Source: Nitrospirota bacterium
GTDB lineage: Bacteria > Nitrospirota > Thermodesulfovibrionia > SZUA-242
Direction: 5' to 3'
Assembly: GCA_016212095.1 (NCBI GenBank)
Contig: JACRHH010000003.1
Location: 1 to 64,000 of the forward strand
DNA length: 64,000 nucleotides
Part shown: piece after piece, positions 42,749-52,500 of the stretch
Layout: the number at the start of each line of letters is the position of its first letter
Numbering within the stretch: position 1 is the stretch's first letter
Position numbers and translations under genes: made by a program
The notes under the pieces: generated by a model
Told to the model about the DNA's origin: nothing
Database searches by the model: none
The model's input: only the letters and a program-made list of their open reading frames with translations

Positions 42749-43813
42749 ATGGATATGTCAGAATTAACAACCATGCATATCCTTACAGCATTAGATACGT
42801 TGGGAATGGAAACGTTTATTCTCGGCCTCGGTCTCCCCAAATACCGTGTACGGCAGGTGCAACGCTGGATATATACACGCGGATGTGGGGACTTTGGCCG
42901 GATGTCTGATCTTTCGAAGGAAGCGAGGCGCACACTGGCGGATCAGTCGCAAATCCGTTCCATCAAGCCTGTTGATGTGAGGACTTCGTCGGACGGAACC
43001 GAAAAGTATCTGTTCAGACTGGCAGACGGCGAATCGGTCGAAAGCGTCCTGATGTTCGAGCCCGGCAGGGCCACTCTCTGCGTGTCGTCGCAGGTTGGCT
43101 GCGCCATGGGATGCCGGTTCTGCCGCACTGCGTCGCTTGGATTCAGGCGCAACCTTGAAGCGCATGAGATCGTCGAGCAGGCGCTTTATGCGCGGGGACG
43201 GCTTCTTCCTGATTCGGACATTACCAACATCGTGCTCATGGGAATGGGGGAGCCGTTCGAGAATTTCGGCAATGTGCGCGAGGCGCTTTTCAGGCTGACC
43301 TCGCCTGATTACGTCGGCCTGTCGAAGCGCCATGTAACCGTTTCCACAAGCGGCAACGCCGACGGAATCCGCAGTCTGGGTCAAACGGGCCCGGACGTGA
43401 ACCTTGCGGTATCGCTTAACGCCACAACCGATGAGGTTCGAAGCGAGATAATGCCGATAAACCGCAAGTTCCCGATTTCGGAGTTGATGCGCGCCTGTCG
43501 CGAGTTTCCACTAAAGCCGTATCGCAGGATTACATTCGAGTATGTGATGTTGCGCGGCGTAAACGATACCGAAGCGGATGCAAGGCGGCTGATCGGGCTT
43601 ATAAAGGGCCTGCCGTCGAAGGTGAACCTGATTCCGTTTAATCCCTTCCCCGGCGCGCGTTTTGAGCGTCCGGTTGACGCGGATGTTGAGCGGTTTCAGT
43701 CGATACTTGCAGCCGGAGGCGTTTCAGCGCCGATCAGGAAGAGCAAGGGCAGGGACATTGCGGCGGCATGCGGGCAGTTGAAGGCGGAGAAGGATATGCC
43801 GCCGATGTCATAG
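42749..43813 (+). CDS. rlmN: 23S rRNA (adenine-2503-C2) methyltransferase
   Basis: A 354-residue radical-SAM enzyme. The 4Fe-4S triad lies in GCAMGCRFCRT, with SAM-binding glycines in LMGMGEP. The catalytic cysteines of the RlmN family are present in the C-terminal GRDIAAACGQL and in the preceding CVSSQVGC. It methylates A2503 of 23S rRNA and a tRNA adenosine. It follows lpxC divergently and is 1 base away from the Nramp gene. Confidence 0.96.
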   Translation: MDMSELTTMHILTALDTLGMETFILGLGLPKYRVRQVQRWIYTRGCGDFGRMSDLSKEARRTLADQSQIRSIKPVDVRTSSDGTEKYLFRLADGESVESVLMFEPGRATLCVSSQVGCAMGCRFCRTASLGFRRNLEAHEIVEQALYARGRLLPDSDITNIVLMGMGEPFENFGNVREALFRLTSPDYVGLSKRHVTVSTSGNADGIRSLGQTGPDVNLAVSLNATTDEVRSEIMPINRKFPISELMRACREFPLKPYRRITFEYVMLRGVNDTEADARRLIGLIKGLPSKVNLIPFNPFPGARFERPVDADVERFQSILAAGGVSAPIRKSKGRDIAAACGQLKAEKDMPPMS

Positions 43814-43814
43814 G

Positions 43815-45056
43815 ATGCATACCAAATCCGCTCACACCCCCCGTTTCGGGGCTCGCGACATACTCAAGTATATCGGGCCGGGATTTCTTGTCACGGTCGG
43901 CTTCATCGATCCGGGTAACTGGGCCTCCAACATCGCTGCCGGATCCGATTTCGGCTATCGCCTGCTCTGGATGGTGACGCTTTCGACAATCATGCTGATT
44001 ATCCTCCAGCACAACGCCGCCCATCTTGGCATAGCCACCGGATTATGCCTTGCCGAAGCCGCGTCGAAACATTTCTCCAGAGCCGCGTCGTGGACGTTTC
44101 TGCTTACCGCGGTAGCCGCCTCCATCTTCACCTCGCTTGCCGAGATACTTGGCGCGGCCATTGGGCTGAACATGCTTCTGGGGCTGCCGCTCAAGATCGG
44201 CTCTATGCTTGCAGCCGCAGTTTCTCTTGCCATGGTCTTGACGAACGGCTACAAGCGGATCGAGATATGGATTATCGGCTTTGTCTCGCTTATCGGCCTG
44301 TCGTTTCTGTTCGAGTTGAGTCTTGTTGACATCGCCTGGGGCGAGGCTGTGCATGGTTGGTTTGTCCCGTCGTTTCCGTCAGGTTCTGCTCCGGTCATCA
44401 TGAGCGTTCTGGGCGCGGTTGTCATGCCGCACAATATTTTCCTGCATTCGGAGATAATTCAGAGCAGACAGTGGAATCTTGAGGATGAAGCGACGATCAA
44501 CCGGCAGTTGAAGTACGAGTTTATCGACACGCTTTCAGCCATGCTTGTTGGATGGGCCATAAACAGCGCGATGATTCTGGTTGCGGCCTCGGTTTTTCAC
44601 GCCGGCGGCATGGCTGTGAGCGAGCTATCGCAGGCGCAGGAAACCATGAGGCCGCTTCTTGGCGACGCGGCTTCGACCGTTTTCGCGTTTGCGCTCCTGC
44701 TGGCGGGCTTTTCGTCGTCCGTGACTTCGGCCATGGCGGGCGGAAGCATCTACGCCGGAATATTCCATGAGCCGTACGATCCGGCGGACAGCCATTCAAG
44801 GACGGGGGCGGCGCTGACAATTCTCGGCGCTCTTGCCATCATCATGTTCGTAACGAATCCGTTCAAGGGAATCATCTGGAGCCAGATCATGCTGAGCATC
44901 CAGCTTCCGATCACAATTTTCGGGCTGATTGCGCTTACGTCGTCGGAGAAGGTGATGGGGCGGTTTGTCACTCCGGGTTCGCATAAAATCATGCTCTGGA
45001 CAACCGCCCTCATCGTAAGCGCATTGAATGTGATGCTGCTGGTGAGTTTTATCTAA
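43815..45056 (+). CDS. Nramp-family divalent metal transporter
   Basis: A 413-residue protein with eleven or so helices. The TM1 metal-site motif is FIDPGNWASN and the TM6 motif is VMPHNIFLHS; the Asp-Pro-Gly-Asn and Met-Pro-His signatures are intact, so proton-coupled manganese or iron uptake is expected. It begins directly after rlmN (1-base gap) and overlaps pckA by 4 bases at their 3' ends. Confidence 0.95.
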   Translation: MHTKSAHTPRFGARDILKYIGPGFLVTVGFIDPGNWASNIAAGSDFGYRLLWMVTLSTIMLIILQHNAAHLGIATGLCLAEAASKHFSRAASWTFLLTAVAASIFTSLAEILGAAIGLNMLLGLPLKIGSMLAAAVSLAMVLTNGYKRIEIWIIGFVSLIGLSFLFELSLVDIAWGEAVHGWFVPSFPSGSAPVIMSVLGAVVMPHNIFLHSEIIQSRQWNLEDEATINRQLKYEFIDTLSAMLVGWAINSAMILVAASVFHAGGMAVSELSQAQETMRPLLGDAASTVFAFALLLAGFSSSVTSAMAGGSIYAGIFHEPYDPADSHSRTGAALTILGALAIIMFVTNPFKGIIWSQIMLSIQLPITIFGLIALTSSEKVMGRFVTPGSHKIMLWTTALIVSALNVMLLVSFI

Positions 45057-46648
45057 ACCGGCGGGGCTCCCGCCCGCACGCGGGCGTCCACGTCGGCCTC
45101 GAACCGTTTAAAATTCTCGCGGAAAAGTTCGGCAAGCTCCCTTGCCTTCAAGTCGTAGGCAACCTTGTCGGGCCACGAATCGCGCGGATTCATGATCTCA
45201 GACGGCACGCCTTCGCACGACAGCGGCACATGCAGGCCGAAGAACTGGTCGGTTCTCGTCTCGGCGCCGCGCAAACCGCCTTCCAGAATCGCGCTGATAA
45301 TGGCGCGTGTGTGCGCGATGCTGATTCTGCGCCCTGTGCCGAAAGCCCCGCCTATCCAGCCTGTGTTCACCAGCCAGCAGTCTACCTTGTGCCGGGCGAT
45401 CCTGTCGCCCAGCAGCCGCGCGTAAACCGACGGATGACGCGACATGAACGGCGCGCCGAAGCAGGTGCTGAACGTGGCCTTCGGCTCCTTGCCCACGCCC
45501 TTCTCTGTTCCGGCCACCTTGGCGGTGTAGCCAGAAACGAAGTGGTACATCGCCTGCTCTTCGGTGAGCCTAGCAACCGGCGGCATCACGCCGAAAGCGT
45601 CGCATGTAAGCATCACGATGTTCTTCGGATGGCCGCCCTGACCGTCCGGAACGGCGTTGTCGATATAAATGAGCGGATAGGCTGCCCGCGTGTTCTCGGT
45701 AAGCGAGTCGTCGTTAAGGTCAAGTTCGCGTGTCTGCGAATCGAACCCCACGTTTTCCAGAATGACGCCGAATTTCCGTGTGCATGAATAGATCTGCGGC
45801 TCGGCTTCCGCCGAAAGGCGGATAACCTTGGCGTAGCATCCGTTTTCGAAGTTGAAGACGCCGCGGTCAGACCATCCGTGCTCGTCGTCTCCGATCAGCT
45901 TGCGCGATGTGTCGGCTGAAAGCGTGGTCTTGCCGGTTCCGGAGAGGCCGAAGAATATGCATACGTCGCCGTCGTCGTTCATGTTGGCCGAGCAGTGCAT
46001 CGGAAGAACGTCGCGCTCCGGGAGGATGAAGTTCATTATCGAAAAGATTGATTTCTTGATCTCTCCGGCATAGCTGGTTCCGCCGATCAGCACCATCTTT
46101 CTGGCGAAGTTCACGATAATGAACGTTTCGGAATTGGTTCCCTCCTCGTTCTGGTCGGCCAAAAATCCGGGCACGTCGATGACCGTGAAATCCGGAACGT
46201 GATCGATCTGCTCCTGACCGCGCGCCACGGGAATGAACAGGGCGCGCGCGAAGCGGCTGTGCCATGCGCGGATGGATATTACGCGGATCGGCATTCTGTA
46301 CTGCTTGTCGTGACCGGCCCAGCAGTCTTGAACGAAAACGTCCTTGCCCTTGATGAAGCTCATCATCCGGTTGTAAATCCTGTCGAAGTTCTCCTGGGAT
46401 ATGCCCCGGTTTTCTTTGCCCCACCAGACCGAATCCTCGGTGGTGGGTTCGCGGACGATGAATTTGTCGTTTACGGCGCGGCCTGTGTGAAGGCCGGTTC
46501 GCACAATAAGCGGGCCGTTTTTGGCCAGATTGCCCTCCTTGCGCGAGATGGCTTCCTCGAAAAGCGCCTCGACAGGCAGGTTCCAATACTCGTTACCGGC
46601 GTCGATGCCGTGATTCTCGATTCCATATGTTGAACGCTTGATGCCCAT
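45053..46648 (-). CDS. pckA: ATP-dependent phosphoenolpyruvate carboxykinase
   Basis: A 531-residue protein matching ATP-type PEPCK. The kinase loop GLSGTGKTTLS, the Mn-binding histidine and lysine region (PMHCSANMN), and the conserved GWIGGAFGTGRRISI are present. It converts oxaloacetate and ATP to phosphoenolpyruvate, ADP and CO2 for gluconeogenesis. A 3' overlap of 4 bases with the Nramp gene makes the pair convergent. Confidence 0.97.
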   Translation of the reverse strand: MGIKRSTYGIENHGIDAGNEYWNLPVEALFEEAISRKEGNLAKNGPLIVRTGLHTGRAVNDKFIVREPTTEDSVWWGKENRGISQENFDRIYNRMMSFIKGKDVFVQDCWAGHDKQYRMPIRVISIRAWHSRFARALFIPVARGQEQIDHVPDFTVIDVPGFLADQNEEGTNSETFIIVNFARKMVLIGGTSYAGEIKKSIFSIMNFILPERDVLPMHCSANMNDDGDVCIFFGLSGTGKTTLSADTSRKLIGDDEHGWSDRGVFNFENGCYAKVIRLSAEAEPQIYSCTRKFGVILENVGFDSQTRELDLNDDSLTENTRAAYPLIYIDNAVPDGQGGHPKNIVMLTCDAFGVMPPVARLTEEQAMYHFVSGYTAKVAGTEKGVGKEPKATFSTCFGAPFMSRHPSVYARLLGDRIARHKVDCWLVNTGWIGGAFGTGRRISIAHTRAIISAILEGGLRGAETRTDQFFGLHVPLSCEGVPSEIMNPRDSWPDKVAYDLKARELAELFRENFKRFEADVDARVRAGAPPV

Positions 46649-46748
46649 GAACTGCCTCCGTAAAGCGCCGGTTGGCGCTGATTTATCAAGTAAACAAATA
46701 TCACATCACGAATCGGATGAAACTTCAACCAAATAATATTTTGTCTAG

Positions 46749-46754
46749 TATAAT
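46749..46754 (+). promoter_or_regulatory. Candidate -10 box for the DUF1566/TSP3 gene
   Basis: A perfect TATAAT preceded by tag lies 114 bases before the ATG at 46863. No clear -35 box, so support is partial. Confidence 0.4.
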
Positions 46755-46862
46755 ACGCGATTCGTAAAGCCGGTGCTCTGGTTGTGATCAGGCTTGCGCT
46801 GTTCTCCTGTGGAGCATTGTTACTAAGGTTGTATTCCGGTCATTTTCCGGAGGGGGATTCGG

Positions 46863-49307
46863 ATGCTATTTTTTGGGGTTCTGCTTGCCGCGTTTCTGTC
46901 TGCGGCTGAACCGGCGACCGCTTCGGGCTTGCCCGATACCGGGCAAGTATCATGTTATGACGCTTCAGGACTTGCAGTGCCATGTCCGGCTCCCGGCGCT
47001 CCACTTGCGCAGGATGGAAGCTATTCCGGCCATCCGCTTTCATATGCCGATAATTACGACGGAACTGTTACCGACAACAATACATGGCTTCTGTGGCAGG
47101 GCGCGGAAACCGCGCCCATGGATCATGCCTCTGCCATGAACCATTGCTCAGGGCTTTCGTTGGGAGGCATTACCGGCTGGCGGTTGCCGTCACGAAGCGA
47201 GCTTTACGGCATTCTCGATTTCGGCCCTGAGGCAGGAGCGTTGGCCAATAACGCTGTTTTCCCGGGAACATCGAAACTGTGCTACTGGAGCGCGACTGCT
47301 GGTGCCGTCTCGCCGGAATCAGGAGCATGGAACGTCGATTTTGGAGGCGGATCGTCCGGCATCAAGCCTGCTGCAACGCTATGCGGTGTTCGGTGTGTTT
47401 ACGGGACGGAGCATGTTGCGGCTTTTCTTGACAACGGAGACGGGACGGTCGGCGATGACGCAAACGGATTGATCTGGCAGCGTTATGCAGCAACGCAGGC
47501 GATGTCCTGGGAGTCGGCCCTGAATTACTGCGAGTCTCTGACGCTTGGCGGATACGATGACTGGCGTCTGCCAAACGTCAAGGAACTGGAAACATCGCTT
47601 GATCTGTCGAGGATTGATCCGGCTGTTGATGTAACGGTTTTTCCTGATGCAGGTGGCCTGGCTTACTGGTCATCAACATCATCGTCTTTGCCGGCGTTCG
47701 CCGCGTCCGTCAATTCCGGAAGCGGAGAAGTAATGACCGGAACCGGAAAAAACTCGCAATTGTTGATGGCCCGTTGTGTCAGAACACGTAACCTTGCCGA
47801 TGTCGTTCTTTGGTTGGAGAATGCCCAGAAGACGGTTGCCGCAAGGTCAACGACTTCATTGATGCTGACGGTTACAAACAACGGCCCAGATGTTGCCCAA
47901 AATGTAAGGCTTTCCGGAACCATACCCACGGGCTCAACCCTTATTTCAGCCGTGACAACGTCGGGATCCTGCTTGCAGAACGGCTTGTCGCTCGACTGTG
48001 AGCTTGGGAATCTGGATTTCGGCATGGCTGCCGCCGTGTTTGTAACCATGGCAGCCCCATCGACGACAGGTTCATTCCCCGCATCATTCATGCTGACGAC
48101 GTCGAATCAGGATCCGGACACCGGCGGCAATTCGGCTGTCTGGAGCCTGAACGTGGCTCGGATAGTCAGAACTCTCGGCGTAAGCATCACTGGATCGGGT
48201 TTTGTTTCAGGCGATGGCATAGCATGTCCAGGAGACTGCTCCGAAGCCTATGCAGACGGCGTGTCTGTTGTCATTGCGGCTGCACCGGAGAGCGGATGGG
48301 CTTTCAGGCGATGGAGCGGCTCGATGACCGGAAGCGTCAATCCGGCGTCGGTAAGCATGTCTGCAAACAGAAGCATGGCTGCGGTGTTCGAGCCCGACAG
48401 CGATGGAGACGGCGCGCCGGATTCTATTGATAACTGTCCATCTACTTCCAATATGGATCAAAAGGACGCTGATGCCGACGGAACAGGTGATGCCTGCGAT
48501 TCATGTAAGTACGACATGCGGAACGATGCCGACTCCGACGGAATCTGTGGCGATGTTGACACCTGTCCGCTTGACCCCGACAATGATGCCGACGGAGACG
48601 GCATCTGTGGAAACATCGACAACTGCCCACTCTCGCCGAATCCGGATCAGGGAGACGGCAACGCAGACGGCATCGGCGATTATTGCTCCAAAGATGTCGA
48701 TTTGTTTCCTGTCTCGCTGGAAGGCCCGTCTGTTGCCGCAATCGGCGAGGCAATGAAGGTTGAGATCACTGTCCGCAATAGCGGAAGTTACCAAGCCGGC
48801 AGGGATTTTGAGGTGTCGCTCTATCTGTCGAGTGACGGGATTGTCCGCAGCGGCGATAAACCGGTTCGTTCCATATTGTTTCGGCGAGGCGGCGGCGGAT
48901 TGAAGAAAACCTGGCGCGGCAGCGTGATGATTCCGCCAGATACACCTGCCGGTTACTGCTATCTTGTTGTTGCTGTCGATTCAGGGCGGTTGATTGCGGA
49001 AATCAACGAGATCAATAACACACTGGCCGGAAACAGGATCGAAATCACACGTAACACGCCTTCGATCAACAGTATCGTAATAGAAAAAATCATGTATAAC
49101 CGTGTTTCAGGCGAGTTGGCGGTGTATGCATCGAGCGCCTACGGATCAAACGCAATGCTTGAGTTGGCGGGGATCGGCCCGATGAGTTGGGAGCCCGAAA
49201 AACGGTGCTGGAAAATAAGGGTAAGCGGATTAGCCGAAACCAGTGTCAGGACAATAACCGTCCGTGGCGCTGAGGGGCAGGCGGAATCATCTGTTGTGAT
49301 CAGATGA
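46863..49307 (+). CDS. Secreted DUF1566 - DUF11 - thrombospondin-3 repeat protein
   Basis: An 814-residue exported protein with a short signal peptide. Order: two DUF1566 domains (residues about 15-315, typical LIWQRYAATQAMSWESAL and DWRLPNVKELE motifs), a DUF11-type domain (LMLTVTNNGPDVAQNVRLSG), a bacterial-repeat domain (SGSMTGSVNPASVSM), about three calcium-binding thrombospondin-3 repeats (DSDGDGAPDSIDNCP and similar), then CARDB and a unique C-terminal domain of about 80 residues. The whole looks like a surface or secreted adhesin. A GGAGGGGG site precedes the ATG. The same architecture is present, internally duplicated, in the following gene. Confidence 0.9.
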   Translation: MLFFGVLLAAFLSAAEPATASGLPDTGQVSCYDASGLAVPCPAPGAPLAQDGSYSGHPLSYADNYDGTVTDNNTWLLWQGAETAPMDHASAMNHCSGLSLGGITGWRLPSRSELYGILDFGPEAGALANNAVFPGTSKLCYWSATAGAVSPESGAWNVDFGGGSSGIKPAATLCGVRCVYGTEHVAAFLDNGDGTVGDDANGLIWQRYAATQAMSWESALNYCESLTLGGYDDWRLPNVKELETSLDLSRIDPAVDVTVFPDAGGLAYWSSTSSSLPAFAASVNSGSGEVMTGTGKNSQLLMARCVRTRNLADVVLWLENAQKTVAARSTTSLMLTVTNNGPDVAQNVRLSGTIPTGSTLISAVTTSGSCLQNGLSLDCELGNLDFGMAAAVFVTMAAPSTTGSFPASFMLTTSNQDPDTGGNSAVWSLNVARIVRTLGVSITGSGFVSGDGIACPGDCSEAYADGVSVVIAAAPESGWAFRRWSGSMTGSVNPASVSMSANRSMAAVFEPDSDGDGAPDSIDNCPSTSNMDQKDADADGTGDACDSCKYDMRNDADSDGICGDVDTCPLDPDNDADGDGICGNIDNCPLSPNPDQGDGNADGIGDYCSKDVDLFPVSLEGPSVAAIGEAMKVEITVRNSGSYQAGRDFEVSLYLSSDGIVRSGDKPVRSILFRRGGGGLKKTWRGSVMIPPDTPAGYCYLVVAVDSGRLIAEINEINNTLAGNRIEITRNTPSINSIVIEKIMYNRVSGELAVYASSAYGSNAMLELAGIGPMSWEPEKRCWKIRVSGLAETSVRTITVRGAEGQAESSVVIR

Positions 49308-49508
49308 GCGGTATTAATAAGGCTTGTGTAATATGCCTGAGGATTTTTATAATAGCCAAACATAAGTCAGTAACGATAATGTGTTGCGACGTTTTCATGA
49401 GCAGGGGATTCAGCTACACCGGATTATTAATTAATAAAGTAAACGTTAGAGTGCCGACCGACGTCGGTTAACAGTATTTTGAAGCCATTATTGGAGGGGG
49501 GTATCTGT

Positions 49509-52500
49509 ATGAGTAGTCTGTCATCTGTCGTTCATGCGCGCATCGTCGTTTTGTTGGCTTTCTTGTTTCTGCCGCTCAACATTGCATTTGCCGCAACGAT
49601 CCTGCCTGATTCGGGCCAGACACTATGCTACGACGGCGCCGGCGCGGTAATAACATGCCCGGCTCCCGGCGCGGCGCTGGCTCAGGATGCCAGCTATCCG
49701 CGCAATCCGCTTTCTTACACTGACAACGGCGATGGAACCGTAAGCGACAACAACACCGGGCTTATGTGGCAGAAGAATTCCGCCGGGCAGAAGAGCTGGG
49801 ATGCTGCTGTGAGTTACTGCAACGGCCTGACGCTTGGCGGGAACTCGAATTGGCGGCTGCCTTCAAAGAAAGACCTTGTGGGTATTATTGACTATGGCGG
49901 AGCTTCCACAAAAGTAAACACCAATTATTTTTCAGGAGCCGACACTTCTTACTGGAGCTTAACCCAGCGAGCCCAGTCAAGTTCATATGCGTGGTATGTG
50001 TCGTTTACGGATGGCAGCGCCTCCACGCTTGGTAAAACCAACTATCTAGGCGTCAGATGCGTAAGCGGAGGGCAGACAGCATATGGCGATTTCATCGATA
50101 ACGGTAATGGAACAGCTACCGACAGGGCTACAGGCCTGATCTGGCAGAAGGCGTCAGGCGTTCAGGGTGCAACCGGCACTACACTGAACTGGGGAAGCGC
50201 AATAAGCTACTGCGAAGGGCTCACGCTTGGCAGCACAACAAGACAATGGCGACTGCCGAATGCGAAGGAACTGGAGTCGATCACAAAAGATACCGCGTAC
50301 AATCCGGCAGCGAATGCAACGTATGTATCTGCGGCGTCTCAAGCGTACTGGACATCTACAACTGCAAGGAGCACAGCATACGCCGTATCAGTGAACTTCG
50401 CAGAGGGTAATGTAGTGGCAAGCGGAACGACGAACCTGAAACCTTCAAAGCAGCATTTCCGGTGCGTGTCGTCGCCTGTAACAGACAGCGCCGATCTTGC
50501 AGTATCAATGGACGGAAGCCCGACAATAGCGTTGCCGGGAGCCGTCAATTATTTCGTGACAGTCACCAATAACGGAACAGGAATTGCAAGGGGCGTCTCT
50601 CTTGACAGTTTGATTCCGTCGGCGTCATCCACTGGGCATCCGGATGTAATTTCAATCAGTCAGGGTACATGCGCCACATCAATCGGACGGGTGCAATGCT
50701 CCATCGGCGATATGGCGTCCGGAGCCAGGGTTTACGTAAAAGTTGCAACGATCGTTTTCTCGTCAACAACACGCGTCATTACCAGTTCAAGCGTTTCCTC
50801 TACGACACCGGATCCGGTTACCTCCAACAACTCCGTGCTGTTGGAGACTGTAATAACCAATAATTCCGCCAATCTGAATGTGAGCTTGATCGGATCAGGA
50901 CACGTTTCCGGAACCGGCATAGACTGCCCAGCCGACTGCTCCGAGCGTATGCCGCTTGGCAATGGCAACAACAAATTCGGGGGGACGTCATTCCTCTCCG
51001 TCAGTTTGACGGCAATCCCCGACACCGGATGGATGTTCGGCAACTGGAGCGGCGCATTATCGGGCAGCCTTAATCCGGCATCGCTGCTTATGGATGCCGA
51101 CAAGAACGTCATGGCCAACTTCGTGGCCGAAACCGATGGTGACGGCGTGCCGGACTCGACAGACAACTGCCCGTCAGTTTCCAATACGAATCAGGCCGAC
51201 TGCGATCAGGACGGCATCGGCGACGCTTGCGACACAGCTTCCACATGCTCAACCGACACAGACCATGATGGCGTTTTCGACGACGTTGACAATTGCCGCT
51301 ACCGTGCAAACAGTGATCAGCTTGATTCCGACAATGACGGTATCGGCAACGCATGTGAATATGCAGTGCCCGATACCGGACAGCTCGGATGTTTCGATTC
51401 GGCTGGGACTCCAATTGCGTGTCCAAAGCCTGGCAGCGCAGGCGCGCAGGATGGAAGCTATAACATTAATCCTCCATTGCTGATCGATTTTGGGAGGGGC
51501 GTTGTGATCGATTGGCGTTCCGGCCTGCGGTGGCAGAAGGCGAGCGGCCCGGCTATGGCATGGGGCGATACAACCGGTTCATGCACAGTCAACTGCGTTG
51601 ACGCCCGGAGTTATTGCACTGGCCTTACGCTTGGAGGTTATACGAACTGGCGGCTTCCAACAAGGCGTGAGCTGGCCGGCATCGTAGAGCCGCAGCAAAC
51701 CGGGCCGACCATCGACAAGGCGTTTTCCGCCGACACCGTTGCTTCGAATTACTGGACATCGGACGAGGATGCGAAAAACGCGGCAAACGCGTGGGCCGTT
51801 AATTTCGGCAACGGTTATTCCATGACCGGAGACAAAAGCAGCCTGCGAAATGTCAGGTGTATCTCAAACGGCAGGTTGGCGTCGGCATCCTTCACGGATA
51901 ACGGCGATGGAACCGTGATTGAAAACGCATCCGGGCTTATCTGGCAGAAATCGGCGATGGGGCCATATTCATGGAGCGCGTCGCTGGACTATTGCGAGGG
52001 GCTTACGCTTGGCGGAAGCACGCAATGGCGGCTTCCAAACGCAAAGGAACTTGAAAGCGTTCTCGATATTTCCAGAGCGTATCCTTCAGTCGATCCGCAG
52101 GCGCTTCCGACTTCGTCCACCGCCAGCCTATGGACATCGACAACTTTTGAGGGGTATCCGTCGTATGCCTATCATGTCGGCTTCGGAAACGGAAGCATTG
52201 GCGCTTATGCCAAAAGCAAGACCGATTACCTGCGCTGTGTGAGCGGCGGCAAGCTGAGTCCGTCCGGACAGTCCGATCTGTCGGTAGTCGGAACCGGCGG
52301 CCCGAGTCCGGCGCTAGTTTCCGAGAACATCAGCTATACGCTTACTGTTGCGAATAATGGCCCTGACGCCGCATCCGGAGTTATTCTGACGAACAATCTG
52401 CCTGCAGGAACCGTTTTCGTGTCTGCGGCATCAACTCAGGGAACGTGTGCCGAGTCAGGTGGCGTTGTTTCTTGCAGCATTGGGGATATGACTAAATTGG